64,000 bases of DNA from Monoplex corrugatus (Eukaryota > Mollusca > Gastropoda > Littorinimorpha > Ranellidae), in the NCBI GenBank assembly GCA_030674185.1, contig JAPXFY010000026.1:53011246-53075245 (forward strand), in the 5' to 3' direction. This document shows positions 52,905-63,577 of this stretch, piece after piece. Under the pieces are notes generated by a model that saw only the letters and a list, made by a program, of their open reading frames with translations, made no database searches and had not been told where the DNA came from. Each line of letters begins with the position of its first letter. The stretch's first letter is position 1. The position numbers and the translations under genes were made by a program.

Positions 52905-55373
52905 CTTTAGCTGATGGACCAATGGACTGGACTGGTGTAATGGACTGATGGACTGATAGACTTATGGACTGATATACTTATGGACTGATGGACTTACGGA
53001 CTGATAGACTGATAGATTTATGGACTGATAGACTTATGGACTGATGGACTGATGGACTTATGGACTGATGGACTTACGGACTGATGGACTGATAGACTTA
53101 TGGACTGATAGACTTATGGACTGATGGACTGATAGACTTATGGATTGATAGACTGATGGACTGATGGACTTATGGACTGATAGACTTATGGACTGATAGA
53201 CTTATGGACTGGTGGACTGATGGACTGATAGACTTATGGACTGATAGACTTATCGGCTGATGGACTGATGGACTTATCGACTGATGGACTGATAGACTTA
53301 TGGATTGATAGACTGATGGACTGATGGACTTATCAACTGATAGACTTATAGACTGATGGACAGATGGACTTATCAACTGATAGACTTATGGACTGATGGA
53401 CTTATCAACTGATAGACTTATGGACTGATGGACTGATAGACTTATGGGCTGATGGACTTAGGGACTGATGGACTGATAGACTTATAGACTGATAGATTTA
53501 TGGACTGATGGACTTATGGGTCTTATAGACTTATGGACTGATGGACTGATAGACTTATGGACTAATGGACTTAGGGACTTATGGACTTATGGACTTATGG
53601 ACTTATGGACTGATAGACTTATGGACTGATAGACTTATGGACTGATAGACTGATAGACTTATGGACTTACGGACTGATAGACTGATGGACTGATGGACTT
53701 ATGGACTGATGGACTGATGGACTCACGGACTGATAGACTAATAGATTTATGGACTGATGGACTGATAGACTTATGGACTGATAGACTTATGGACTGATAG
53801 ACTTACGGACTGATGGACTTACGGACTGATGGACTTATGGACTGATGGATTGATAGAATTGTGGACTGATAGACTTATGGACTGATAGACTTACGGATGA
53901 TGGACTTACGGACTGATGGACTTATGGACTGATGGATTGATAGACTTGTGGACTGATGGACTGATAGACTGATGGACTGATAGACCTATGGACTGATGGA
54001 CTTATGGACTGATAGATGATGGACTGATAGACTTACGGACTGATAGACTTACCGACTGATGGACTTATGGACTGATGGACTGATAGACTTATGGACTGAT
54101 AGACTTATTGACTGATGGACTGATAGACTTATGGACTTATCGACTTATGGACTGATGGACTGATAGACTTATGGACTGATGGACTGATAGACTTATGGAC
54201 TGATAGATTTATGGACTGATAGACTGATGGACTGATGGACTGTTAGACTGATGGACTGATAGACTTATGGACTGATAGGCTTATGGATTGATAGACTTAT
54301 GGACTGATAGACTTATCGACTGAAAGACTTATGGGCTGATGGACTTACAGGCCTGATAGACTTATGGACTGATGGACTGATAGACTTGTGGACTGATGGA
54401 CTTAGGGACTGATGGACTGATAGACTTATGGACTGATGGACTTATGGACTGATAGATTTATGGACTGACAGACTTATGGACTGACAGACTTATGGACTGA
54501 TAGACTGATGGACTGATAGACTTATGGACTAGATTGATGGACTGATAGACTGATGGACTGATAGACTGATGGATTGATAGACTGATGGACTGATAGACGT
54601 ATGGACTGATAGACCTATGGACTGATAGACCTATGGACTGATACTTATGGACTCATGGACTGATAGACTTGTGGACTGATGGACTTAGGGACTGATGGAC
54701 TGACAGACTTATGGACTGGTAGATTTATGGACTGATAGACTTATGGACTAGACTGATGGACTGATAGACTGATGGACTGATAGACTGATGGATTGATAGA
54801 CTTATGGACTGATACACTTATGGACTGATAGACTTATGGACTTATGAACTGATAGACTTGTGGACTGATGGACTGATAGATTTATGGACTGATGGACTTA
54901 TGGACTGATAGATTTATGGACTGACAGACTTATGGACTGACAGACTTATGGACTGATAGACTAGACTGATGGACTGATAGACTTATGGACTGATAGACGT
55001 ATGGACTGATAGACTTATGGACTGATAGACTTATGGACTGATAGACTTATGGACTGATAGACTTATCGGCTGATGGACTGATGGACTTATCGACTGATGG
55101 ACTGATAGACTTATGGATTGATAGACTTATGACTGATTGACTGATGGACTTATGGACTGATAGACTTATGTACTTATGGACTGATGGACTGATAGACTTA
55201 TGTACTTATGTACTTATGGACTGATGGACTGATGGACTGATGGACTGATACTTATGGACTGGACTGATGGACTGATAGACTGATGGACTGATGGACTTGT
55301 GGTCTGATAGACTTATGGACTGATAGACTTATGGACTGATGGACTTATGGACTGATGGTCTGATGGTCTGATG

Positions 55374-55405
<32 letters not shown>

Positions 55406-55410
55406 GCCAG
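52905..55410. repeat. 2.5-kb GACTGATGGACTTATG satellite
   Basis: Hundreds of 8-bp words (GGACTGAT, AGACTTAT, AGACTGAT, GGACTTAT) are arranged irregularly with local higher-order blocks, closing with (CAGA)n at 55373-55406. It lies in an intron of the - strand gene. Its end is about 18 bp from the donor of exon 55428-55547. Confidence 0.97.
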
Positions 55411-55427
55411 AGAGGAGACATAACTAC

Positions 55428-55547
55428 CTCCTCCAGGTCTCTCCAGCTTCAGTGTCAATGACTGAAAATTCACAGCTCTCAGATTCTGAAACACCAAACC
55501 AGGCATGCATGTCTCAGGGGGCTGAACAAACCTCACTAATGTAGTTT
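55428..55547 (-). CDS. Uncharacterised protein, 120-nt exon
   Basis: The acceptor GGTTTATAG precedes 55547 and the donor GAG/GTAGTT is at 55428/55427. It encodes (one split codon) then 'TTLVRFVQPPETCMPGLVFQ' and 'NLRAVNFQSLTLKLERPGG', ending in phase 1, which joins 49114 correctly. At its 5' side it needs one base from the previous exon, whereas the exon at 59774-59892 ends in phase 0. A small exon is therefore missing between them, or one border differs. It is squeezed between a Penelope-like element (70 bp upstream) and a 2.5-kb satellite (18 bp downstream). Confidence 0.78.
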
Positions 55548-55619
55548 CTATAAACCAGAAGAACAAGAAAATCAATGTAAGCGCATCTCCAACAAGACAA
55601 CACAAAACAAAACAAGCGC

Positions 55620-57058
55620 AAATTTTCGGCCAACTAGCCTTTGTCAAGCGCGAACGCACGGTCACAGACAAATCACAGACACCAAACAATGGATAATAAA
55701 AACGGGACTAAAAACTTCCCTGCCGCCTCGTCCAGTGGGTAAGAGATGGAATGCCCATGTCATCATGAGCAGTAGTAAGAAAAGGGGAGAGGGGAGGCAA
55801 CTGTGATGTCAAAAGGGAAGTGAGATAAGTTCTGCAATTTTGAGAAGTGGCCATGCTATATCGGTATAGCCCTGTTCTGAAGAAGGCACAGGGCAAGAGC
55901 CAAGAGATAAGGGAGTAGATTGTGCCCGGTGCCAAGAATCTGGTAGGCGTGGGAACAGGAAGAGACATGAAACGGCATGTCTGAATTTTGTTACTCATGG
56001 TTTGTCGTTAAGACCATGTGGTTTGCGTGTTCCAAGTTTATTTATGAGGTGGGATTCTCTGTCTTTCCTGTCTATGGTGCTGTTATTGTGTAGAAGCCAC
56101 AGACCTTTCACTCGGATGTCATTGATTGAGTGGTCTGATTGGTTGAAGTGATTGGGGATAGTTTTATCCCTTTGGTGGCGGATATCAGCCAAGTGTTCTT
56201 TGAAACGTGTGTCAAGAGTGCGTCCAGTTTCACCAATATACAATTGGGAACATTTAGAGCAGCTGATCAAGTAGACAATGTTATAAGTTTGACAGTTGAA
56301 ATGTTTTGTAATTCTCATATGAGATTTGGGGCCTTTGACTGTGGTGGCTGAGCACAAGAAAGGACAAGTCTTGCATTTAGGTTTGTTGCATGGAGAGGTT
56401 CCTGGAGGTTGGCTGACTGGTTTGCTGAGATTCGAATGCACCAGCAAGTCGCGGAGATTGGTGTCTCTCTTGTAGACGAGCAAAGGGCGCTTGTCAAAGG
56501 TTTCACCTGTAGTGGGACTGGATCGCAAAATGTTCCAGTTGGACAAGATGATCCTTTTTATGAGGTGCACGGACGGGTGGTAAACTAGACTGAGGACTGG
56601 CCGATCCTCTGTGACAGCTTTGGGCTTTGAATGGAGGGCATTTGGCCGAGAGACAGAGCTGACTTTTTTCCGGGCTTCATTGATGACCTCGGGTGGGTAA
56701 TGTCTGCGCAGGAAAAATCTAGTCATTTCAACTGCTTTGTCCTGAAAATTGTCTTCGTCTGAGCAGAGGCGTCGTAGTCTCAAGAACTGCGAGTAGGGAA
56801 TGCTGTTTCTGGTGTTGGAAGTGTGAGATGATTGGTAGTCCAGGTAGGAATGTGAATCTGTAGGTTTGTAGTGGACTGTAGTGACTAGTTGTTCAGATTG
56901 AAGGGAAACTTCGATATCCAGGAAGCTTATGGATGTGTTTGAAATTTCATATGTGAACTTGATGGATGGGTGAAACGTTTGAACGTAGTGGATGAATTGT
57001 AAAAGTTGGTCATGATCGAGGGATGTCATGCCAATGCAATCGTCTATGTAGTTTCTAT
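55620..57058 (-). mobile_element. Penelope-like retroelement, 5'-truncated
   Basis: It starts at the reverse transcriptase YIDD box (57050-57039) and extends through the C-terminal part to a 3' region ending near GGCCAACTAGCCTTTGTCAA (55630-55650). GTTTCTATGTA is duplicated at the truncated 5' edge (57050-57070). It lies in an intron, same strand as the host gene. Confidence 0.88.
55995..57050 (-). pseudogene. Penelope-like RT C-terminus and GIY-YIG endonuclease, truncated
   Basis: The open frame begins with 'YIDDCIG', the RT catalytic box, followed by 'LDIEVSL' and the thumb region. A Cys-rich linker ('CNKPKCKTCPFLC') and the GIY-YIG nuclease domain follow ('NIVYLISCSKCSQLYIGETG', then 'RTLDTRFKEHLADIR' with the catalytic Arg and the later 'NHFNQSDHS'). 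This linker plus GIY-YIG order is diagnostic of Penelope-like elements. The N-terminal part of RT is absent, so the copy cannot act alone. No stop or frameshift occurs in the 350 remaining codons, suggesting a fairly young insertion. Confidence 0.92.
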
Positions 57059-57984
57059 GTAGTTTCTATGTTTTATCAAATTCTATTCGGATTTACTCTT
57101 TAGAGACCAATATACTGATACAAAGTACTAAACTTGTACTTATACTACGATGAAAATACCCTAAATAAGGTAGAAACATTTATTAATCCAGCATGTATAT
57201 TATGATACAAACAAAACGTTGCGCACAGACGCTCGTGCAAATATTGTAACTATAATGACCTGTAGAATGCAGTATACTTGATCATGTTTATAGCTCACGA
57301 AAACACATCAATACACTTTTTTTGCACAAAACGTCAGAGCGATCCAAAATATTCTAATTAGTTCTTTTCTTTGAAATCAAATACAATTTTACAAAATACA
57401 AACCAAAGATCTGCATTCATACAATGAGTTTACGTTAAACATTCTATATCAAGATTCTGATATGCCACAAATCAAACAACAACATAGACCGAAACGAATC
57501 GTAATTTCTGAGGTAAATCAAGAGATGCAAAGGACTCTCTCTCTCTCTCTCTCTCTTGGAACATGCACATTTTTCACAGCCTAAAGCCATCAGATTAGTT
57601 TCATTTGATGTACAGGGCCAATTGTCAAACGAAAAAGAAAACCAGAACAAGCAAACAAGATTGTGGTTCTATAGTACACCAACTATTTCTTTCTATACCA
57701 TTAACCAACTTATGAAGAGGACAAACATTCAATACGAGGGGTAGAAATATTCTTATTGCTTGTCTAATAGCACATTAGTGAAAAGGCGTTACAATTATAA
57801 CGAACGAACACCTGGTGGCAAACAGTAAAAGATCTCAAAGCCCTATAACATTCCTTGGTTACCATACAGAAGCTAGCCCCAAAACACACATCTTCGGGGA
57901 ATCTTCGTTGTTGCCCTGCTTGCTGATTGCATAATGAGCAGTAAATGAATACTTAAAACAGACTACGCCCTGTAACATATCGTT
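57059..57984. other. Intron sequence
   Basis: AT-rich, with (CT)11 at 57536-57556. The missing exon between 59774 and 55547 could lie here, but no candidate could be supported. Confidence 0.4.
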
Positions 57985-58345
57985 AACTTCAAATAGTGTA
58001 AAATGTGCTGTGTACATGAAAAAAACAAAAGTGTCCTGGAAGAACTTGATACCACCATGAAATTACCAGCAGACACGAAGAAGAGAAGACTAAAAATACA
58101 TTGGCCAAGTGTCACGAAGCAACAACACAGACCTCATAACAGCCATTTTTCAAGGAAAAACAAGAGGCAAAAGGAAGAAATGGAGACCTCCAATCTCATA
58201 CATTGAGAACATATCCAACATCAGTGGCCTAAATATCCAAGAAGTTGTCCACAAAAGTCAAGACAGAGTGGTTTGGAGGGGGGGGGGAGGGGGGACAGTG
58301 TCACAGAGCGCAGCGGCTAACACTGAACCCGGTGACGCCGACAGG
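57985..58345 (+). mobile_element. 3' fragment of a second RTE-type LINE
   Basis: The + strand reads 'NNTDLITAIFQGKTRGKRKK', 'WRPPISYIENISNISGLNIQ', 'EVVHKSQDRVVWRG' and ends 'AANTEPGDADR' before a stop, with frameshifts upstream. This C-terminal signature (G-R/K-P-P-x-S-Y ... A-A-N-x-x-P-G-D-x-D-R) belongs to a LINE family distinct from the (GAT)n-tailed RTE. A poly-G run at 58279-58295 interrupts it. Confidence 0.75.
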
Positions 58346-58369
58346 TGAGACACGAAACAACCCATCCAT

Positions 58370-58440
58370 CCACCATAGTGCTTCAGTTTCAGTTTTCCCC
58401 GAGACTGCGTTTCTACGCTGGGAATGATCTCCATATGCAC
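58370..58440 (+). repeat. TTTCAGTTTCAG-headed repeat fragment
   Basis: GCTTCAGTTTCAGTTTTCCC then GATCTCCATATGCAC resembles 59350-59440 (CAGTTTCAGTTTCAGTTTCT ... AAATTCCATATG). Possible old dispersed repeat. Confidence 0.4.
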
Positions 58441-58488
58441 AAAAGTGCAACTATCGTGTAATATGAAAAGATCCAAACAGATCGTGTT

Positions 58489-59184
58489 AGATGACATCAT
58501 CATCATCATCATCAGGTACCCTGCCGCATGGCGTTGGCGATCATGGACTTCCATCTGTCTCTATCTCTCGTTGCCCCTTGCATCTCTCCCACCCCCTCGT
58601 CCCAAGCCACTCTGCAAGTCCGTCCAGCATTTTCTCCCTCGGTCTACCCGGTGCTTTCTTTCCCTCCAGCTTTCCCGTTGTGACCAGGTGCTCCAAATCC
58701 CCCTTCCTCATAAAATGGCCTATAAATGTTGCCGGTCTTTTCCTATTCTTCCTTATCAGTGATCTACTTCTGTCTGCCTCCATCAAGACTGTCTTGTTTG
58801 TTTTCTTTGCTGTCCATGGAACTCTCAACATTCTTCTTAGAAACCACATCTCGGCTGCCTCAATCTTGTTCTGGCTTTGTTGACTGTCCACGCCTCACAT
58901 CCGTACAACAGTATTGATTCTATATAACATTCAAGACCTCTCTTCCTGATGCTAATTGACAGGCATTTGTTGGTAAGAATGCCTGTCATCTTCCCGAATG
59001 CTGTTTTGGCTTGGCCGATTCTGCCGGCTATTTCTGATGTGCATCTGCCGTCTGATGAAATGATTGTTCCCAGGTATTTGAATTTATCAACCTGTGTCAA
59101 GGTTGTGCCATTTGCTGTTATTTTGCATGAGGGGATTTCATGTTTTTTTTACTGATCACCATGACTTCAGTCTTCAGATGACAT
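58489..59184 (-). mobile_element. RTE LINE, 5'-truncated, with 9-bp duplication
   Basis: AGATGACAT flanks it at 58489-58497 and 59176-59184. The - strand copy (58498-59175) covers the region from just after the RT active site to the (GAT)n tail, with frameshifts ('AEMWFLRRMLRVPWTAKKTN' frame, 'TQVDKFKYLGTIISSDG' frame). It closely matches 49570-50245. Confidence 0.9.
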
Positions 59185-59773
59185 AACCCTGCGTATAAAC
59201 CCTACTCGCCAGTATGGTCCTGATGTTCTATGCAATGTATGGGTTCTGTATACTACATGTACATGTACTGTCTATGTTTGTATGCTGAAATACACTTTGG
59301 CATGTACAAGGAATAATCGATAGGCCACTCTGTGCTTAATAAAGCCAGTTTCAGTTTCAGTTTCTCAAGATGACATCTCCGCACACGGAACAAATTCCAT
59401 ATGTACTAACGTCACAGGTGCCATGTGTATGGTGATCATGGCACAAGCCTTAAGCCTGCACACAAACCCATGAGCTGGCCAGGTCCTGAGGCCCTACCTA
59501 GACTATGTTTTACCTAGTCTCCATTTTATACTGGTATTGTATCCGCCTATCACTGGAATGCAACTAGTACATTGCGTACTTCAAGTAATAAACACCAGAC
59601 AGTGGACTAGACAGTGAATTTTGTACTTGATTAAAAAATGTAGTACTGAAAATGTACTCGTGCTAGTAACAAATAATTTAATTGAAAAAAAATCATGCGT
59701 CCACTATATGGTATAATTTATAGCCTACAGTGTACTTAAATCAGTCTTGGGTGCATAGTACACGTGCACTCAC
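59185..59773. other. Intron sequence
   Basis: Includes the TTTCAG-headed repeat fragment at about 59340-59450 with an AATAAAG just before it. No exon recognised. Confidence 0.4.
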
Positions 59774-59892
59774 TCTTTGTTCTGTGAGCCAGACAGCTGC
59801 ATGAGCCACGGTCTTAGAGAAAGGTGCAAACTTGATCCTCAGTCCCATTCCTTCAGGATTCTGTAGACAGTCTGGAATCTCGTCATAGTAAC
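59774..59892 (-). CDS. Uncharacterised protein, 119-nt exon
   Basis: The acceptor CTGTTTCAG precedes 59892 and the donor AAAGA/GTGAGT is at 59774/59773. The first two bases complete a Gly codon from 63407. It encodes 'YYDEIPDCLQNPEGMGLRIK' then 'FAPFSKTVAHAAVWLTEQR', ending in phase 0. Both splice sites are strong and coding potential is clear. The next recognised exon (55547) expects phase 1, so the gene model is incomplete between them. Confidence 0.82.
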
Positions 59893-60264
59893 CTGAAACA
59901 GAACACACAGTTGATGGACTCCGTACTGTCACTTCAAGACAAAGAGAAATTCCATTACAACATGTGAAATAAAAGTTTTTTGATTTCTCAATTTTTCAAT
60001 TTAAGGAAAAACAGAAGGGGGTAGGTGGGTGTGGAGTAGACTACTTCATGTCGACGGGAGAGATGTGTGTCTGTGTGTCTGTGTGTGTTTTGACAGAAAT
60101 GTGTTAGCAGGCTTTTCTCTACTGTTTCTGCACACACACCTGATATTGTGGCCACAGTTGCACAAACATCAGTTCTATCTAAACTCAAGACCATCTGTAA
60201 AATTGACAAACACAAACCACAGAAAGGAAGGAAGCAAGCAACAAACACACAAACTGACAGGACG

Positions 60265-60454
60265 TGATAGTCAAGTGGATAGGTCATGGAACTTCCAATC
60301 TGAAAGCTTAGGTTCGATTCTATTTGGTTACCTCGTGTCTGGTGGGTGAAGGGAGATATTTCCATTTCCCAGGTCAACACGTGTGCAGGCCTTCAATGCC
60401 TAAGCCCTCTTCATGTGTACACGAGGCAGAGTTTGGGCATTACTCGCACGTACA
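60265..60454 (+). mobile_element. tRNA-headed SINE, first half (split by RTE)
   Basis: A-box-like TAGTCAAGTGGAT and B-box-like GGTTCGATTCT are followed by GGTGGGTGAAGGGAGATATT and TCCCAGGTCAACACGTGTGC, a SINE body common in gastropod genomes (recalled). The SINE is interrupted at TTACTCGCACGTACA (60440-60454), which is repeated as TTACTCGCACATACA at 63077-63091. Confidence 0.82.
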
Positions 60455-60696
60455 TCATCATCATCATCATGTGCCCTGCCGCATGGCACCAGCGATCATG
60501 GCCCTCCATATGCATAGATCTATCCTTTGTCGCCGCAAGCATATCTTCCACCCTCTCTGTCCTCAGCCATCCTGCAAGTCCGTCCACTATTGTCACCCTG
60601 GGTCTACCTGCTGTTCTCTTTCCCTTCAGCTTTCCTGTTGTGACCAGGTGCTCTAATTCCCCTGTCCTCATAAAATGGCCTATAAATGTTGCCTGC
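60455..60696 (-). mobile_element. RTE LINE copy, 3' part (split by L2)
   Basis: The (CAT)n at 60455-60469 marks the 3' tail. The rest matches 49570-49805 of the reference copy. It breaks off at TATAAATGTTGC and resumes at 62806 with TAATCTTCCTTATCAATGAT. The RTE is flanked by the 15-bp duplication in the SINE. Confidence 0.9.
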
Positions 60697-60699
60697 AAA

Positions 60700-62517
60700 A
60701 ACAAGCTATTTCCAAACCAAAATCCTGAATGCCTCTTCTTCAAGAGAACTCTTTACAACCATGAATCATCTCCTTGGCACACGAAAAGATTTACCTCTCC
60801 CAACAAAACACACAAATGAAGAACTCCCATCTGTATTCTCCAAGTATTTCACCACCAAAATACAAACTCTTTGTGACAGGCTTGACAGGATACCCTGTCA
60901 ACCATGCCCACCTGACCCTTCCTTCTCTGGCACACCTCTTACTACTTTTACCCCAGTCTCACAAGAAGAAATTCTCAACACAATCAGATCCATGTCGTTC
61001 AAAACCTGCGAACTGGATCCTCTTCCAGGTTCTCTCTACTCTGACTGTCTCCCTACTCTCCTCCCATTCATCACTGACATCATCAACACTTCTCTTCAAA
61101 CTGGAACTGTCCCAGATTCTTTCAAGTCTGCTATTGTTCACCCTCTCCTCAAGAAATACAATTTAGACCCAAATGAACTGAAAAATTACCGGCCTATCTC
61201 TAATCTCTCTTTCTTGTCAAAACTCATCGAAAAAGTTGTCCTCAACCAGCTGAACTCTCACCTGTCTGCCAACAATCTCCTCAATCCTTTCCAGTCAGCC
61301 TACCGCCAGTGCCATAGCACTGAAACTGCCCTGCTACACATTCTCAACAATCTCCTCCTTGCAACTGATACTGGCAAAGTCTCTCTCCTCACACTCCTTG
61401 ATATGATCTGTCTGCAGCCTTTGATACCATTGATCATGGTATTCTCCTTTCTAGACTTCATCATACTTTTGGCATCTCTGACATTGCTCTCTCCTGGTTC
61501 ACTTCATATCTATCATACAGAAAACAAACTGTTCTCATTAATGGCACTTACTCTCAACCTGCATACCTGACCTGTGGTGTTCCACAAGGATCTGTCCTTG
61601 GCCCTCTTCTTTTCACTCTTTACACCTCCCCCCTGTCCACCATCATCAACTCCCACTCTATAAAACACCACTTCTATGCTGATGACACCCAACTTCTAAA
61701 CAGTGACACACCAGACAATATACAGCGCCTCTTGACTCGCACCACTGAGTATTACTCAGACATTAAGAACTGGATGACGTTCAACAAACTTCAGCTTAAT
61801 GACGACAAGACAGAAGCTATCCTCATTGGCATCCGTCAGAAACTTTCTCAGCTGCCTCCTCTTTCTCTCCCATTATGTAACACATCAGTCCCAATTTCTG
61901 ATTCAGCTAAAAACCTTGGTGTCTGCCTTGACTCTACCCTCTCCATGAACAACTTTGTTTCTCAAACTGCCAGATCTTGCTACTATCACCTCCATCGTAT
62001 AAGCCTGATCAGGAAGTATCTCTCTGTCGAAACAACTGCAAAACTCGTTCTCTCCTTCATAATGTCTCGCATTGACTATTGCAATTCACTCCTGTCTGGT
62101 CTTCCTGCCTCCACCATTCACATCCTGCAGCGCATTCAAAACAATGCTGCACGCCTTGTACTAAAAAAGAAAAAAGCTGACCACATATCTCCTCTCCTGG
62201 CACAACTTCACTGGCTCCCTGTATCAAAGCGCATACAGTACAAACTAGACACCATGTGCTACAAAAGCCTCAATAACGCAGCCCCCGATTACCTGTCAAG
62301 CCTACTTGAGATCTATGTTCCCTCACGTACCCTCCGCTCTGCCTCCGATCCTCTGACTTTTCGCTTTCCACGCACTAAGCTCAATACCTATGGTCCATGA
62401 GCCTTCTCTGTTTTTGGTCCACTTTCCTGGAACAAACTTCCTCTCTCTGTCCGTCAGCAACCTACTTTTGTCTCCTTCAAGTCCGCTCTCAAAACTCACC
62501 TTTTCTCCTCTGCATAA
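60700..62517 (+). pseudogene. L2/CR1-type reverse transcriptase, frameshift and nonsense
   Basis: It starts inside the pre-RT region ('SSSRELFTTMNHLLGTRK'). RT motifs in order: 'NYRPISNLSFLSKLIEKVVL', 'FQSAYRQCHSTETALL', then a 5-bp ATGAT insertion at about 61403-61407 that shifts the frame within the 'LLD...AAFDT' motif. After the shift come 'GVPQGSVLGPLLFTLY', 'FYADDTQLL' (catalytic), 'LNDDKTEAILIG', and the C-terminal 'LHWLPVSKRIQYKLDTMCYK'. A TGA at 62398-62400 breaks 'NTYGP-AFSVFGPLSWNKLP'. The endonuclease is missing, so the copy is inactive. Confidence 0.9.
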
Positions 62518-62645
62518 AATCCTGACCTCACTCAACCCCCTCTGCAGCCTGTCTCCACTCGGAGGGGAATCACATTGTAATATATAATTGTATATAACAT
62601 GCTGTCTATAATTTTCCATTGCTTTTATTCTTTCTCCCCATTTTA

Positions 62646-62650
62646 GCCGT

Positions 62651-62715
<65 letters not shown>

Positions 62716-62730
62716 CGTGCGTGTGTGTCT
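62646..62730. repeat. (GT)n microsatellite in the L2 3' UTR
   Basis: About 80 bp of GT with GTGCGTGC variants, located between the L2 stop and its tail. Confidence 0.95.
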
Positions 62731-62805
62731 GATTTAGCGCTTAGATTTGATTTTATCAAGATTTTGCGCTATACAAATAAAATATTGTATTGTATTGTAT
62801 TGTAT

Positions 62806-63076
62806 AATCTTCCTTATCAATGATCTTCTTGTGTCTTCCTCCATCAAGACTGTCTCGTTTGTTTTCTTTGCTGTACATGGAGCTCTCGACATTCTTCTTA
62901 GAAACCATATCTCGACTGCCTCAATGTTGTTCTGGCTTTGTGTGTTGACTGTCCACGCCTCACAACCGTACAACAGTATCGGTTCTATATAACATTCAAG
63001 AACTCTCTTCCTGATGTTAATTGGTAGGCATTTATTGTTAAGAATGCTTTTCATCTTCCTGAATGCTGTTTTGGCT
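62806..63076 (-). mobile_element. RTE LINE copy, 5' part (continuation)
   Basis: It encodes on the - strand 'SKAKTAFRKMKSILNNKCLP' to 'RAPCTAKKTNETVLMEEDT'. Together with 60455-60696 it makes one RTE copy truncated just before the 'AKTAF' codons. It ends at the second TTACTCGCAC of the host SINE. Confidence 0.9.
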
Positions 63077-63200
63077 TTACTCGCACATACAGAAAACACA
63101 AACAAGCACGTTAAACGTCGTGTAAGTCATTTCAATGTTCGGTGACAGGGAAACGTGAAAGCACCCAGCATTCATGCCCACATGAGACGAAGTATGCAGA
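63077..63200 (+). mobile_element. tRNA-headed SINE, second half
   Basis: GCACGTTAAACGTCGTGTAA, CATTTCAATGTTCGGTGAC and GAAAGCACCCAGCATTCATG are the downstream landmarks of the SINE begun at 60265. The right limit is not defined. Confidence 0.75.
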
Positions 63201-63295
63201 CTGTGCAGCAACATACAGCCTGCACACTGTGGTCAAATTGACGTGCATACTTGCATCCGAAAAAAAACTCGAAACGCTCAAGAAAGAAAAAAAGA

Positions 63296-63390
63296 ATGAA
63301 TGAATGAATGAATGGATGAATCAATCAATCAATCAATGAATCAATCAATCAATGAATCAATCAATGAATCAGTGAAACAAACCGACACAC
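63296..63390. repeat. (AATG)n / (AATC)n repeat
   Basis: GAATGAATGAATG then CAATCAATCAATG units. It ends about 15 bp from the donor of the exon at 63407-63577. Confidence 0.95.
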
Positions 63391-63406
63391 AAACAAACAA
63401 ACTGAC

Positions 63407-63577
63407 CGATTTTCTCGAAGGCAGGTTGACCAACGACGTAGAAGATGCGGGTGCCGAAGAGAAAGAGACGACTGCCTTTCCCCATCTCCGTCCACAAAGT
63501 GCATTCTGTGTCCAGGTGGTTCGGTTGGTCGGATTCCATTGCCTTGAAGGGCACCGTCTCTATTGTCAGGATGCGAC
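63407..63577 (-). CDS. Uncharacterised protein, first exon seen in the window
   Basis: The acceptor TGTACCCAG precedes 63577 and the donor ATCG/GTCAGT is at 63407/63406. The exon enters in phase 1 (two bases complete a codon), so earlier exons lie beyond 64000. It encodes 'RILTIETVPFKAMESDQPNH', 'LDTECTLWTEMGKGSRLFLF', 'GTRIFYVVGQPAFEKI' plus one base of Gly. It joins 59892 in frame. The opening 'RILTIETVPF' resembles 'PVLAMETVKY' of the 47741 exon. No domain recognised. Strong splice sites and clear codon structure support it. Confidence 0.83.

Larger units (their letters stand above)
60697..62805 (+). mobile_element. L2/CR1-group LINE, 5'-truncated
   Basis: A 2.1-kb insertion into the RTE copy. 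It carries the reverse transcriptase and C-terminal region, a (GT)n in the 3' UTR (62646-62730), and ends TTTTGCGCTATACAAATAAA followed by (ATTGT)n, a 3' end typical of L2/CR1-type LINEs. About 10 bp of RTE sequence is missing at the insertion point. Confidence 0.88.

Noticed and set aside
57444..57650. Candidate missing exon on the - strand ('CTSNETNLMALGCEKCACSK')
   Set aside because: Cys-rich and open, but no matching acceptor/donor pair with the required length (one base over a multiple of three) could be shown.
58258..58554. 98-codon - strand open frame near a poly-G tract
   Set aside because: It spans the end of a LINE fragment, a TTTCAG-type repeat and the RTE tail, so it is chimeric repeat sequence.
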